Of a stretch of DNA of 64,000 nucleotides, positions 1 through 9,133 are shown in pieces. Source of the stretch: Mycolicibacterium brumae (lineage in GTDB: Bacteria > Actinomycetota > Actinomycetes > Mycobacteriales > Mycobacteriaceae). The position numbers and the translations under genes are program-made. Numbering within the stretch: the stretch's first letter is position 1; each line of letters opens with the position of its first letter. The notes below the pieces were generated by a model. The model saw only the letters and a list, made by a program, of their open reading frames with translations. It was not told the DNA's origin and searched no databases. Location of the stretch: the NCBI RefSeq assembly GCF_025215495.1, contig NZ_CP104302.1, positions 2,666,001-2,730,000 on the forward strand, in the 5' to 3' direction.

Positions 1-499
1 CGACTTCCAGCATCCGCTGGGCGGCCTTCGCCGGGTCGCCCATCTGCTTGCCCGCCGAGGTCTCCAGGTAGGTCTCGAAGGTCTCCACAACGGGCCGGTA
101 GGCCGCGATGCTCGCGGCCGGGCGCATATTGACGTCGCCGGCGAACTCGGTGCGGAACGCGCCCGGCTCCACCAGGGTGACGTGGATGCCCAGCGGCGCG
201 ACCTCCAGCGCCAGCGATTCGGTCCAGCCCTCGATGGCGAACTTGGCCGCGCAGTAGGGCCCCGCGGCGTTCATCGCCACCACTCCGGCGATGCTGCTGA
301 CGGTCAGGATGTGCCCTGAGCGCTGAGCCCGCATGGTCGGCAGCACCGCGCGGGACATTTCGGCGGCGGCGAAGAAGTTCAGCTCCATCTGCTCGCGCAG
401 CTGGTCCAGGGTGAACTCCTCGCACGCGCCGGCCAGCGCCCTGCCGAAGCCCGACGATGCCCCGGTGATCAGCCAGATCCGTTGCGCGCCACCCGTCAC
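1..499 (-). pseudogene. Short-chain dehydrogenase with a large internal in-frame deletion, 3' end outside window
   Basis: Reading from the GTG at 499-497 (AAAGAG about 6 bp upstream) gives an SDR start with the TGASSGFG nucleotide-binding loop. RALAG is followed at once by ACEEFTLDQL, which in classical SDRs lies just after the NNAG motif. Roughly 70-80 residues (beta2 to beta4, including NNAG) are therefore missing without a frameshift. The second half keeps the catalytic Ser (VSSIAG) and the YxxxK motif (YCAAK). A protein without the adenine-binding half is unlikely to bind NAD(P)H, so I call it a relic. The C-terminus runs off the window. The alternative is a still-translated miniature SDR of unknown use. 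Confidence 0.6.
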
Positions 500-588
500 G
501 ATCGCTCTTTTCAGCGCCGAACGCGTTGCTTTCCAACAGTTCCCGTCGATCCACAACCTTAGCCGCGCAGAGTCGCCAAACTCCTCCC

Positions 589-1938
589 ATGGGCATGCAC
601 CGGGTTGACCAAGGCACCGAACAGATGATCCGCAGCGTCCTGGCCTACGCCGAGAATCGGCTGCGGATGAACCCGGTTCCGCTGGACCGCGGAGAACTCA
701 GCGCCGACGAGATGCACGGTCGGCTGGCCGGGGTCATCGGGGACCGGCCGCGGCCGCCCGACGAGGTGCTCGGCGTCTACACCTCGGTGATCGCGCCCAG
801 CGTGATCTCCGCCGACAGCCCGCGCTTCCTGGGCTTCATCCCGGCCGCGCCCACCAAGGCCGCGCTGCTGTTCGACATGCTGGTGTCCTGCGCGTCGATC
901 CAGGGCATCTCCTGGTTGGAGGCGTCCGGCGCCATCGCCGCCGAGAACAGCGTGCTGCGGCTGATCGCCGACGAGGCCGGTCTGCCCGGGTCGGCCGGCG
1001 GCTGTTTCGTCTCCGGCGGTTCGGCCGGCAATCTGTCGGCGCTGGCCGTGGCGCGGGAGACCGCGAAGCGTCGCGGGGCGACGGGCCGACTGCGGGTGGT
1101 CGTCGGGACCGACGCGCACTCCTCCATCGTCAACACCCTGCGCCTGTTGGAGATGGACGCGCTGATCGTGGAAACGCCCGATCACCGCCTCACCGCGGAG
1201 ACCATCCGCGCCGCGGTGCCCGAATCCGAGGCCGATATCGCGGCGGTGGTGTGCACGTCGGGAACCACGAACGCGGGCATCGTCGACGACCTGGCCGGTG
1301 TCGGGGCGTTGGCGAAGGAACGCGGCTGGTGGTTCCACGTCGACGGCGCGTACGGCGGATCGGGGATGTTCGCCCGGTCACTGCGGGCCAAGTACGACGG
1401 GATCGAGCAGGCCGATTCGTTCATCCTGGACCCGCACAAGTGGATGTTCACGCCGTTCGACTGCTGCGCGCTGCTGTACCGGGACCCGCAGTTGGCCCGC
1501 GCCACCCACACCCAGGACGCGTCCTACCTCGATGTCATCCACACCGGTGACGGTGAGTGGAACCCGTCGGACTACGCCTACCACCTGACCCGGCGGGCTC
1601 GCGGGCTGCCACTGTGGTTCTCCCTGGCGGTGTACGGCGTCGACGCCTACCGGGAGGCGATCGAGGTGGCGGCTCAGCTGGCCCGCGACACCGCGGAGCT
1701 GATCAACGCGGCGCCGCAGTTGGAACTGATCCGGGAGCCCGATCTCGGGGTGGTGTTGTTCCGGCGCATCGGCTGGTCGGCCGGCGACTACGACCGGTGG
1801 GCCCAGCAGCTGCACAGCGACGAGGTCGCCTTCATCCCGCCGACGAAATGGGAGGGCGAGACCGTCGGCCGGTTCGCCTTCCTGCACCCGGACACCAGCC
1901 TGGAGTTGGTGCGCGAGGTGCTGCGCCGGACGGAATGA
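589..1938 (+). CDS. PLP-dependent group II decarboxylase (aromatic-L-amino-acid/glutamate decarboxylase type)
   Basis: This is a 449-residue fold-type I PLP enzyme of the group II amino-acid decarboxylases, which release CO2 from an L-amino acid to give an amine. Visible motifs are the phosphate-binding SGGSAGNLSALA loop, the cofactor-ring Asp in HVDGAYGG, and the Schiff-base Lys284 in DPHKW. Length fits the family (about 450-500). An upstream in-frame ATG at 526 would add 21 residues of low-complexity sequence. I prefer 589 because the homologous region begins soon after. The substrate cannot be read from sequence. The gene is convergent with the next one, with 7 bp between stops, and divergent from the broken SDR. 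Confidence 0.85.
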   Translation: MGMHRVDQGTEQMIRSVLAYAENRLRMNPVPLDRGELSADEMHGRLAGVIGDRPRPPDEVLGVYTSVIAPSVISADSPRFLGFIPAAPTKAALLFDMLVSCASIQGISWLEASGAIAAENSVLRLIADEAGLPGSAGGCFVSGGSAGNLSALAVARETAKRRGATGRLRVVVGTDAHSSIVNTLRLLEMDALIVETPDHRLTAETIRAAVPESEADIAAVVCTSGTTNAGIVDDLAGVGALAKERGWWFHVDGAYGGSGMFARSLRAKYDGIEQADSFILDPHKWMFTPFDCCALLYRDPQLARATHTQDASYLDVIHTGDGEWNPSDYAYHLTRRARGLPLWFSLAVYGVDAYREAIEVAAQLARDTAELINAAPQLELIREPDLGVVLFRRIGWSAGDYDRWAQQLHSDEVAFIPPTKWEGETVGRFAFLHPDTSLELVREVLRRTE

Positions 1939-1945
1939 ACCGGCC

Positions 1946-2779
1946 TCACATCACCGGGCGCAGCACCACGATCCCGGGCACCGTGGCGAGGTAGCCGGTC
2001 AGCGGCGTGTCCACCACCTGGCGGTCCCCGCTGAGCGAGGAGGCGTTGCGGAACATCGGGCCATCCGGGGTGTCGATGTAGACACCGACGTGGGTGACGT
2101 CCAGACCGCCGTCGGTGGCGTACGCGCCGAGGTAGTCCCCGGTGCGCAGTTTGCCCAGCACCGCCGCGTCGACGGCGTTGCTCGGAAGGTAGGACACCTG
2201 GCGGGTCACCACCGGGATGCCGTCCAAATACGTTCCGCCGCTGTCCTTTTGGTTCAGTTTCTTGGTGACCGCGACGACACCGTCACCGAGGCTCGGGGTG
2301 ACGTCGGTGGCCACCGCCGGGCCCACCGCGGCCCAGTCGGTGAAGAAGTGTTTGCGGTGCGCGAAGTCCACCACGCCGTCGCGGTAGCGCACGTCGACGA
2401 GGCCGTCGAGGAACTCCTCGCGGTCGCCGCCGCGCTTGAGCGCCTCCACGTAGTCGGCGAAGGTGAAGCAGTCCACCCTGCCCAGTTCGACGACCAGTTG
2501 TTCCGGTTGGGTCGCCGATCCGATCAGCGTGTTCGCGCCATAGGGGGTGCCGAGGAAGTCCGCCGACAGCAGGGCGGCGCGGGCCGAGACGCTCTGCGCC
2601 TGCATCTGGTTGCGGGTGCTGAGCAGTCCCGTCAGGATCCGCTCGCTCTGCGCCGAGATCGACACCTCCGGGTCTGCCGAACTCGGTGGCGCAGTCACCA
2701 GGCCGGCGAGCAGGGCAAGTGCGGCCAGCAGGCCAAGCGCCCGCGGGACTGGTCGCGCCGATTGGGATCGCACGGGCAT
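1946..2779 (-). CDS. Secreted DUF1460 protein (NlpC/P60-like amidase fold)
   Basis: The protein has 277 residues. Residues 1-35 are a Sec signal peptide (basic start, then LGLLAALALLAGLV, cleavage near SSADPE). The mature part matches the DUF1460 family, whose structures resemble NlpC/P60 cell-wall amidases. The probable nucleophile is Cys104 in GRVDCFTFADYVE and the probable His is in DVTHVGVYI. A role in the cell envelope, possibly peptidoglycan turnover, is inferred from the fold and export signal and not shown. AGGAG lies just upstream of the ATG. The gene shares its upstream region with the divergent C45-type gene. Confidence 0.75.
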   Translation of the reverse strand: MPVRSQSARPVPRALGLLAALALLAGLVTAPPSSADPEVSISAQSERILTGLLSTRNQMQAQSVSARAALLSADFLGTPYGANTLIGSATQPEQLVVELGRVDCFTFADYVEALKRGGDREEFLDGLVDVRYRDGVVDFAHRKHFFTDWAAVGPAVATDVTPSLGDGVVAVTKKLNQKDSGGTYLDGIPVVTRQVSYLPSNAVDAAVLGKLRTGDYLGAYATDGGLDVTHVGVYIDTPDGPMFRNASSLSGDRQVVDTPLTGYLATVPGIVVLRPVM

Positions 2780-2862
2780 TCACCGCTCCTCACCGTCGTG
2801 CCGGATTCCGTTCAGGCTATCCCGCGCCGCCGACGGCCCGGTTCCCGATCGCCGCCGCAGAG

Positions 2863-2911
2863 CGTCAGGAATTTCTTGACGAACCTCGCGGTCGTCAGGT
2901 AAACCTTGACG
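2863..2911. promoter_or_regulatory. Two tandem 19-bp operator-like sites, CGTCAGG-N5-CTTGACG
   Basis: Two copies of CGTCAGG-N5-CTTGACG lie at 2863-2881 and 2893-2911, exactly 30 bp apart (start to start). The outer CGTCA/TGACG halves are perfect inverted repeats. The second copy ends one base before the ATG at 2913. Spacing near three helical turns and conserved halves with variable centres suggest two dimers of one regulator on one DNA face. The TTGACG halves could also serve as -35 elements. The regulator is unknown. Confidence 0.55.
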
Positions 2912-2912
2912 C

Positions 2913-3890
2913 ATGCGAACTCAATCTCTGACTCTGCACGCGTTCCGCGAGGACATCCCCGGACCGCGCTGGCGCGCGCTCTACGACGCCACCTGGAACG
3001 GCTACCGGAACTGGTATCTCGGCGGTCCGGGCGAACGACCGGCGGTGGCCGACGCCCAGCAGGCGCTGCGCCGGCACATGCCCGAATTGGTCCCCACCTA
3101 CCGGCGACTGCTCGACCTCACGCACGACGACCCGACGACCGCGGCCATGCTGACGCACTGGAACATGCCGGCGTTCGCGCCGGGTTGCTCACAGGTCGTC
3201 GTCGACTCCGGCCCCCGGGCGCTGATCCGCAACTACGACTACCACCCGGCGCTATTCGAGCAGGTGGTGATGACCACCCGGTTCGCCGACCGCCAGGTGC
3301 TCGGCACCAGCGACTGCCTGTGGGGGCTGCTCGACGGGATGAACTCCGACGGACTGGCGGTGTCGCTGACCTACGGCGGCGCCAAGGGGTACGGCCCCGG
3401 GTTCGGCATCCCGCTGGTGGTCCGTTTCCTGCTGGAGTCCAGCGCCACCGTCCCCCAAGCGCTGGACAGGCTCGACGGATTGCCGGTCTCCGGTTCCTAC
3501 AACCTCACCCTCACCGACGCGCGGGGCTGCGTCCGCACCGCCCACGTCGCTCCCGGAAAAACGATGCAGGTCCGCCACGACAAACTGGCGACCAACCACC
3601 GCTTCGACCAGGTCGACGACCCCGAGCACGCCGAGCGTTACCGCAGCGTGCAGCGCCGCCGCCACCTGCAGACCACGCTGGGACGGGAACCGGCCGCCGA
3701 CGAGTTGGCGGCGGAGTTCCTCACCTCGCCGCTGCGCAGCACCGACTACGCCGGCGGGTTCGGGACCCTGTACACCGCCGACTATCGCCCGGATGACGGT
3801 GTGCTGCACTACCGTTGGCCGGGAACGGTCTGGACGCGCAGCTTCGATTCCATGGACGCCGAACTGCGCCTGGACGTGCCCGCCTGTTGA
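2913..3890 (+). CDS. C45-type autoproteolytic acyltransferase/hydrolase (Ntn fold)
   Basis: This 325-residue protein resembles the acyl-CoA:6-aminopenicillanate acyltransferase (C45)/choloylglycine-hydrolase group. These enzymes cut themselves before a Cys that becomes the N-terminal nucleophile. The likely site is Gly91-Cys92 in FAPGCSQVVV. It is followed by the family pattern of an Arg/Asn-rich strand (RNYDYH), a GL.DGMNSDGLAVSLTYGG core, and an Asn near the end (TNHRFD). The substrate is unknown: an N-acyl amide or a beta-lactam-like compound are possibilities. The start lies directly at the second of two tandem operator-like sites, so expression is probably controlled by a specific regulator. 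Confidence 0.7.
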   Translation: MRTQSLTLHAFREDIPGPRWRALYDATWNGYRNWYLGGPGERPAVADAQQALRRHMPELVPTYRRLLDLTHDDPTTAAMLTHWNMPAFAPGCSQVVVDSGPRALIRNYDYHPALFEQVVMTTRFADRQVLGTSDCLWGLLDGMNSDGLAVSLTYGGAKGYGPGFGIPLVVRFLLESSATVPQALDRLDGLPVSGSYNLTLTDARGCVRTAHVAPGKTMQVRHDKLATNHRFDQVDDPEHAERYRSVQRRRHLQTTLGREPAADELAAEFLTSPLRSTDYAGGFGTLYTADYRPDDGVLHYRWPGTVWTRSFDSMDAELRLDVPAC

Positions 3891-3926
3891 CTCCCGACCC
3901 GGGCGGCAGCCACTAGGCTGACGCCC

Positions 3927-4181
3927 ATGCCGGATGTCCCCGACCTCCCGTTGCAGAATCTCAGTGCCACCGAACTGGCGGCGCTCATCTGCCGGGCCGC
4001 CGACGAGCTCAGCACCCGCGGCAGCAGCGAATCGTTCGCCGAGATGCTCAAGGTGGTCAGCCACGTCGGCGAGCGGGTCGGCATCGCCGCCCGCGGCTTG
4101 GCGTCGGCGAACTCCTGGAGTCAGGTCGCGCAGGTGTCCGGGACGTCGAAGCAGGCAGCCTGGGAACGCTGGCGGATGTGA
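3927..4181 (+). CDS. Small HTH-like protein, 84 aa
   Basis: The last third, SWSQVAQVSGTSKQAAWERW, looks like a helix-turn-helix recognition unit (W..VA...G.S.QA...RW), as seen in small actinobacterial DNA-binding proteins. The N-terminal part is predicted helical (LSATELAALICRAADEL). There is no ligand domain. It may be a small transcription factor, but the role is unknown. It follows the C45-type gene by 36 bp and converges on tspO with a 6-bp gap. Confidence 0.6.
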   Translation: MPDVPDLPLQNLSATELAALICRAADELSTRGSSESFAEMLKVVSHVGERVGIAARGLASANSWSQVAQVSGTSKQAAWERWRM

Positions 4182-4187
4182 CCTCGC

Positions 4188-4670
4188 TCAGCCGCGGTTG
4201 CGGCGGGCGATGTCCGCGGACATCACCGTCGCAAACGCCGTCCACGCCGGGTAAAGCGCAAGCGCCGCACCGAATTTCGGATCCACGGCGGCGGCGCGGC
4301 GGGTCAGATCGACGCTGCTGGCGGTGAGCAGCGCGGCGGCAGCCGCGGCCGCGGGCAGCCGATGCCAGGAGAAGAACACCCAGCTCCAGGCGCCGTTGAG
4401 CAGATAGTTCGCGGCCAAGGCCCGCCCGTAGGCGTCGGCCTCGGCGGTGCGCCCCTCGTCACGCAGGGTGTCGATCACTTTGGCCGACGTGGTGGCGATG
4501 TTGCCGTAGAGCGAGGTCCACGCCACCGGGAACACCGCGTTCGGCGGAACGTAGCCGGGCTTGTCGAGTTTGGCGTACCAGGTGTCGATATTGGGCTTGC
4601 TGGCCAGGCCGCCGACGATGCTCGCCGCAGCGGCGCCGGTTGCGGTCAGGGCGATGGTCCGTAGGCGCAT
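4188..4670 (-). CDS. tspO: TspO/MBR family membrane protein
   Basis: The 160-residue length and about five hydrophobic segments match the tryptophan-rich TspO family. Aromatic and Pro positions typical of the family are visible (WYAKLDKPGYVPPNAVFP, WTSLYG, NYLLNGAWSWVFF). TspO proteins bind tetrapyrroles and related ligands in the membrane and are linked to porphyrin and stress responses. The physiological ligand here is unknown. The gene is convergent with the small HTH gene. Confidence 0.85.
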   Translation of the reverse strand: MRLRTIALTATGAAAASIVGGLASKPNIDTWYAKLDKPGYVPPNAVFPVAWTSLYGNIATTSAKVIDTLRDEGRTAEADAYGRALAANYLLNGAWSWVFFSWHRLPAAAAAAALLTASSVDLTRRAAAVDPKFGAALALYPAWTAFATVMSADIARRNRG

Positions 4671-4763
4671 GCTTCGATGCTACGCGCGGCGTCGGGCCAG
4701 ACCCGACGACGAACGGCCCCCCGCGCCGATTCCGGCACGGGGACCCGTTCTTTCGTCAAGCTG

Positions 4764-6380
4764 CTAGAACAGCGCCTGCACACCCAGCAGGCCGATGGCG
4801 CCCAGCAGGGCCGCCGCGGGCAGGGTGATGACCCAGGCCAGCGCGATCGGCTTCATCAAGCCCCAGTTGGTGTTTCGGTTGACCATGCCGACGCCGAGCA
4901 CCGCGCCGATCAGGATGTGGGTGCTCGACACCGGGAGGCCGAGGGCGCTCGCGCCCATCACCACCGCGGCAGCCGAAAGCTCTGCCGAGAAGCCCGAGGC
5001 GGGATGCATCTTGGTGAGGTTGGTGCCCACCGTGGCGATCACCTTGCGGCCGATGAACCAGAGGCCGGCCACCAGCGCGATGCCGAAGGCCAGCATGGCT
5101 GCGGCGGGGACTGCGGCCTTGCTGCCCAGCTCCCCCGACTTGAGCACGTCGAGGATCGCCGCGAACGGGCCGATGGCGTTGGCGATGTCGTTGCTGCCGT
5201 GGCTGAAAGCGAAGCCGGAGGCGGTGAACACCTGCATCCAGCTGAACATCAGGAAGGTCGACCGCGGCAGGGATTCGCCCCGCAGCGTCTTGGCGAAGAT
5301 GAAGGTGGCCATCCAGACGGCGGCGCCGATCATCGCGATGATGAGGTAGTTGTCCATCGAGGACAGCCCAAGGTGCATGTTCTTGAGGCCCTTGAACAGC
5401 AGCATCGCGGCGATGATCATCGCGCCGAACGCGGCGAGCATCGGCACCCAGGTCTGCAGCGCGTGGAAGGCGTCGACCGACTTCTTCTTCGCGTCGATCT
5501 CGTAGAGCTCCCGGTAGTAGTCGCTCTCCAGCTCGTCGGGGTCGAAATCCGGCCGGTTGGCGGCGACGGCGTCACGCGCCAGAGCGCTGGTGTAGGAGAT
5601 CTGCTGGATCTCGCTGAGCCGCTCGAAGGCCTGCTTGTGCCGATCGCGGTGCTCGAGCCGTTCGGTCTTGATCTCCTGCAACCGCTCGTCGGCGAGGTCG
5701 TTGTAGGTCAGGATCCGGCTCTTGATCGCGCCGTAGAGCAGATAGGCGACGATGCCGCCCAAGGCCGGTGACAGCACCCAGGAGACGGCGATCTGCCCGA
5801 CCTCACCCCACTGGATGGTGGACAGCGCGGACTCGCCTTCACCGCTGACGAAGCCGAGCGTGACCGCGGCGCCGACGATGCCGCCGATGATCGAGTGCGT
5901 GGTGGAGACCGGGTAGCCCATCCGGGTGGCGAACAGCAGCCAGAACGCCGCCGCGAACAGCGCGGCCATCATGATGTAAACGAATTCGATCGGGGTGATG
6001 TGCATCCCGTTGAGGTCGACGATCCCGCTGCGGATCGTCTCGGTCACCTCGCCGCCGGCGATGACCGCGCCACTGACCTCGAAGATCGCCGCGATGAGCA
6101 GCGCCTGCTTCATGGTCAGCGTCCCGGCGCCGACGCTGGTGCCGAACGAGTTGGCCACATCGTTGCCGCCGATGTTGAAGGCCATGAACATGCCCAGGAT
6201 CGTCGCGACGATCAGGATGGCCTTGTCGCCGGTGCTACCGACATAGTCGAATGCCCAGAACGAGAAACTCACGAACGCGACGAGCAGCATGAGCCCGAAC
6301 GTCAGATGCCAGTTTCGATCCGGGCCCAGGAAGCCCACCTGATTGGGCGTCGCCGGACTGGGGGCGGTCTTGGTCGCCAC
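4764..6380 (-). CDS. PiT-family inorganic phosphate transporter
   Basis: This 538-residue membrane protein has the two inverted PiT signatures, [14 protein letters not shown] in the first half and [12 protein letters not shown] in the second. They are separated by a long charged cytoplasmic loop (about residues 210-310, including a run of [15 protein letters not shown] type). It should import phosphate by ion symport. The length resembles the larger mycobacterial PitA/PitB proteins. The 5' leader at 6395-6422 holds a short stem (TTGAC-T-GTCAA flanked by CTG/CAG) that may be an operator. No PhoU-like gene is adjacent. Confidence 0.88.
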   Translation of the reverse strand: MATKTAPSPATPNQVGFLGPDRNWHLTFGLMLLVAFVSFSFWAFDYVGSTGDKAILIVATILGMFMAFNIGGNDVANSFGTSVGAGTLTMKQALLIAAIFEVSGAVIAGGEVTETIRSGIVDLNGMHITPIEFVYIMMAALFAAAFWLLFATRMGYPVSTTHSIIGGIVGAAVTLGFVSGEGESALSTIQWGEVGQIAVSWVLSPALGGIVAYLLYGAIKSRILTYNDLADERLQEIKTERLEHRDRHKQAFERLSEIQQISYTSALARDAVAANRPDFDPDELESDYYRELYEIDAKKKSVDAFHALQTWVPMLAAFGAMIIAAMLLFKGLKNMHLGLSSMDNYLIIAMIGAAVWMATFIFAKTLRGESLPRSTFLMFSWMQVFTASGFAFSHGSNDIANAIGPFAAILDVLKSGELGSKAAVPAAAMLAFGIALVAGLWFIGRKVIATVGTNLTKMHPASGFSAELSAAAVVMGASALGLPVSSTHILIGAVLGVGMVNRNTNWGLMKPIALAWVITLPAAALLGAIGLLGVQALF

Positions 6381-6508
6381 GTCTTACCTCAGTTGCCTGT
6401 TGACTGTCAAACAGCTGAGAACTTATGCGGGCTCGGCGACCCCTCAGCCAACCCGATGTGAACAACTGGCGACGCGGCGGTGAGCCGATGGGGACTGACC
6501 GCGACAAC

Positions 6509-7366
6509 TCAACGCAGGTTGTCGATCAGCGCGCCGTGCTCACCGAATAACTCGCGTTGCCAGCGGTCCAGCAGCGCGCTGGTGTCGATGTCGTCGGGAT
6601 GGAACCCCGGCCGCAGATAGCGGCGGAAGTCGGCCCACATGCCCTTGACGAGCGGCCCGGTGAACAACCGGTGAGCCTCGCGGACCAACCGCACCGGTTG
6701 CCGGCGGGCGTTGGCGTCGCGGGCCAGCGAGATGAGCAGCGTCGAGATCACCAGCGGGACCCCCAGTGCCAGCATCGCCCGCATCACCCGAATCCGGGTG
6801 CGCTCATCCCCACCAACCGCGCGGTAGACGTCGAACGCCACCGCCTTGTGCTCGAGTTCCTCCAGCGCGTGCCAGTTGAGCAGGTTCCACACCTCCGGAT
6901 CACCCGGAATCGCCTGCACCTCTTCGGTTCCGAGCACCCGCTGCGCGAGCACCGCGGTGAAGTGTTCGGACGCCGCGGTCATCGCGAGATGGCGGCGCCG
7001 GCCGATCCGCTTCTCGAAGCGCTTCTCCCGAGCCTTGGTCTGCTCGGAATCCCACCACTGCACCCAGTAGCCCTTGTCGGCGAGCTGGTCGTTGAGCGCC
7101 CGGTGTTGTTGGCCGTGCACGGACTCCTGGCCGATGAAGCCGGCGACCTTCTTCTTCAGCACCGGATCGGTGATCTGGTCGGAGTAGGCGCGCACCGACC
7201 GGATGAACGCCTCTTCACCGGGCGGGAACGACGCCGACAACCCGGCCACGAAGTGGCTGAACACAATGTCGTTGTTGACGAAGTACTTGCCGCCGCCACC
7301 GGAATCGAATTGGAAGCGGATGCGGCGCGTCTTGGGGATGTTCGCGACATCCGGCTGATCGACCAT
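6509..7366 (-). CDS. Putative metal-dependent hydrolase (PF10118 type)
   Basis: The protein has 285 residues from the ATG at 7366 (GGGAG about 12 bp upstream). An in-frame ATG at 7516 would add 50 low-complexity residues that cover the operator-like palindrome, so I reject it. Family features are His/Glu clusters that may bind metal: ESVHGQQHR and NWHALEELEHKAVAFDVY. Members are often annotated as metal-dependent hydrolases without a defined reaction. It lies downstream of a TetR gene on the same strand and is probably controlled by it. Confidence 0.7.
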   Translation of the reverse strand: MVDQPDVANIPKTRRIRFQFDSGGGGKYFVNNDIVFSHFVAGLSASFPPGEEAFIRSVRAYSDQITDPVLKKKVAGFIGQESVHGQQHRALNDQLADKGYWVQWWDSEQTKAREKRFEKRIGRRRHLAMTAASEHFTAVLAQRVLGTEEVQAIPGDPEVWNLLNWHALEELEHKAVAFDVYRAVGGDERTRIRVMRAMLALGVPLVISTLLISLARDANARRQPVRLVREAHRLFTGPLVKGMWADFRRYLRPGFHPDDIDTSALLDRWQRELFGEHGALIDNLR

Positions 7367-7410
7367 GGACCCAGAGCTCCCTTCAGAACCCTCAGTACCT
7401 AGTACCGATT

Positions 7411-7422
7411 GTTTGATCAAAC
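7411..7422. promoter_or_regulatory. Perfect 12-bp palindrome GTTTGATCAAAC, candidate TetR operator
   Basis: GTTTGATCAAAC is a perfect palindrome in the 97-bp gap between the TetR gene (end 7464) and the hydrolase start (7366). A direct repeat AGTACC-T-AGTACC lies just beside it (7394-7406). The position upstream of the hydrolase and behind a TetR gene fits a repressor site. The match to a specific regulator is inferred. Confidence 0.45.
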
Positions 7423-7463
7423 GGTAGCGCGATGTGACCGGTGACACAAGGGCGGCGACATCC

Positions 7464-8192
7464 TCAGACCGCGGAGCCGGTCTCGCCGATCGGCGCGTCC
7501 GGATCGAGCGCGACACCGCGAGATTCCGCGCAGGCCGCCAGCGCCCCCCACAGGAACACCGTCAGCTGCTCGACCAGCTGCGCCTTGGACAGCGCCTCGC
7601 CGGGCATCCCGGGCTCGGCCGGGGCGTTCAACCAGCGCAGCACGCCGAGGGCGACCGCGCCCAGTCCGGCGTCGACGACGTACTCCAACCCGTCGCCGTC
7701 GCCGTCACGCGCGCGGATCAGCCCGGACAGCATCGCCACCACCGCATCCGAGAGCGGACGCCCGCTCTCGATCAGGTCCGAGGCGGAACTGGCGCGGAAA
7801 TGCGAACCGACCAGGAACCGGAACAGGTTCGGGCGCTCATCGACCAGATCCACATAGGCGGCCAGCCCGGAATGGACCATGCCGCGCGCGGTGCCCGCGA
7901 GGTCGAACTGCGGCACCACCGCCTCGATGACCAGCTCCTGGGCGCGTTCGGCCACGGCGGCGAACAGCGACTCCTTGTCATGGAAGAACCGGTACAGCTT
8001 GGGCCGCGGCACGCCTGCGGCCTTGACGACGTCATCGATGGACAGATCCGGGCCGTGCTCCTCGATCGCCCCCAGGGTGGATTCGACCAGTTCGGCCTGC
8101 ACGGCGACCCGATGTTCGCGCCAACGGTCCACCCGGGCATCACCGGTCAACGCAGGCAGTCGCCCGCGTCCGGGGTCCGCGTCGGTCGACAC
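7464..8192 (-). CDS. TetR-family regulator
   Basis: The protein has 242 residues. The N-terminal HTH spans about residues 30-75 (ELVESTLGAIEEHGPDLS, then VVKAAGVPRPKLYRFFHDKE), followed by a helical ligand domain. Its leader and HTH (RWREHR, then A-E-hydrophobic, then PKLYRFFHDKESLFAAV) resemble the TetR at 60459-61259, so the two look like paralogues. It probably controls the downstream hydrolase and perhaps the SDR genes upstream. The ligand is unknown. Confidence 0.85.
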   Translation of the reverse strand: MSTDADPGRGRLPALTGDARVDRWREHRVAVQAELVESTLGAIEEHGPDLSIDDVVKAAGVPRPKLYRFFHDKESLFAAVAERAQELVIEAVVPQFDLAGTARGMVHSGLAAYVDLVDERPNLFRFLVGSHFRASSASDLIESGRPLSDAVVAMLSGLIRARDGDGDGLEYVVDAGLGAVALGVLRWLNAPAEPGMPGEALSKAQLVEQLTVFLWGALAACAESRGVALDPDAPIGETGSAV

Positions 8193-8254
8193 CGCGCAAT
8201 CGTAGTCCAGCGCCGCGTGCCCGCGCGGGCACTACGACGCGCGAGATGCGTCGG

Positions 8255-9100
8255 TCAGAGCGTGATGCCGAACCTGCCCGCGACCGACTGGGCCAGCCGG
8301 TACACCGGCGCCCCGACGTCCTGATAGCGCGGGCCGATGACGCGCGGGATCGCGTCGAAGACCCGCGCGTCGGGCCCGATCAGCACCCGGGGCTGATTGC
8401 GCCGCACGCCGCCCAGGATGATCCGCGCCGCCGAGTCGGGGTGGGTGAGCGCGATCGTCTCGAAGCCCTTGCCGACCTGCTCGCGGTCGCCGTCGGGCAC
8501 ACCGCGGGCGTTGACGGCGATGTTCGTCTTGATCCCGCCGGGATGCACGCAGGTCACCCCGACCGGATGCCGGGCGGCGCGCATCTCCTGGCGCAGCGCC
8601 TCGGTGAAGCCGCGGACCGCGAACTTCGCCGCGTTGTACGCGCTTTGGGACGGGATGCCCATCAGCCCGAACACCGAGGACACGTTGACGATGTGGCCGT
8701 CGCCGGATTCGATGAGGTGCGGCAGGAACGCCTTCGTGCCGTAGGCGACGCCCCAGAAGTTGATGTTCATCAACCATTCGAAGTCTTCCCAGGCCATGTC
8801 CTCGACGTTGGCCTGCAGCGCCACGCCTGCGTTGTTGAACACCAGGTTGACCTGGCCGAACTGGCCTCGGACGTCGTCGGCGTGCGCGTAGACCGCGTCC
8901 CGGTCGGACACGTCGAGGGTGAACGGCGCCGCCTGCGCGCCCATCTTCTCGCAGGTGTTGGCGGTGTCGGCGACCGCCGCGGTGTCGATATCGGACAGTG
9001 CGAGCCGGGCGCCGTGTCCGGCGAGTTTGACCGCCAGGCTGCGGCCGATTCCCGATCCCGCGCCGGTGATGACGGCGACCTTGTCGGTGAAGTCCTTCAT
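8255..9100 (-). CDS. Short-chain dehydrogenase/reductase
   Basis: This is a 281-residue classical SDR. It shows the Rossmann loop TGAGSGIGRSLA at residues 12-23, NNAG in VFNNAGVAL, catalytic Ser in VSSVFG, and YNAAK. The Asp at the end of beta2 (LSDIDTAA) suggests NAD(H) preference. Sequence style is close to the mycobacterial SDRs related to Rv3085. GGAGG precedes the ATG. It lies 33 bp downstream of another SDR gene on the same strand, so the two are probably co-transcribed. The substrate is unknown. Confidence 0.85.
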   Translation of the reverse strand: MKDFTDKVAVITGAGSGIGRSLAVKLAGHGARLALSDIDTAAVADTANTCEKMGAQAAPFTLDVSDRDAVYAHADDVRGQFGQVNLVFNNAGVALQANVEDMAWEDFEWLMNINFWGVAYGTKAFLPHLIESGDGHIVNVSSVFGLMGIPSQSAYNAAKFAVRGFTEALRQEMRAARHPVGVTCVHPGGIKTNIAVNARGVPDGDREQVGKGFETIALTHPDSAARIILGGVRRNQPRVLIGPDARVFDAIPRVIGPRYQDVGAPVYRLAQSVAGRFGITL

Positions 9101-9133
9101 ACGATGTTCCTCCGGGTGAGTGTTTGGGGTCGG

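Noticed and set aside
4677..5771. 364-aa plus-strand open frame opposite the phosphate transporter
   Set aside because: Antisense shadow; the minus strand has both PiT signature motifs in place.
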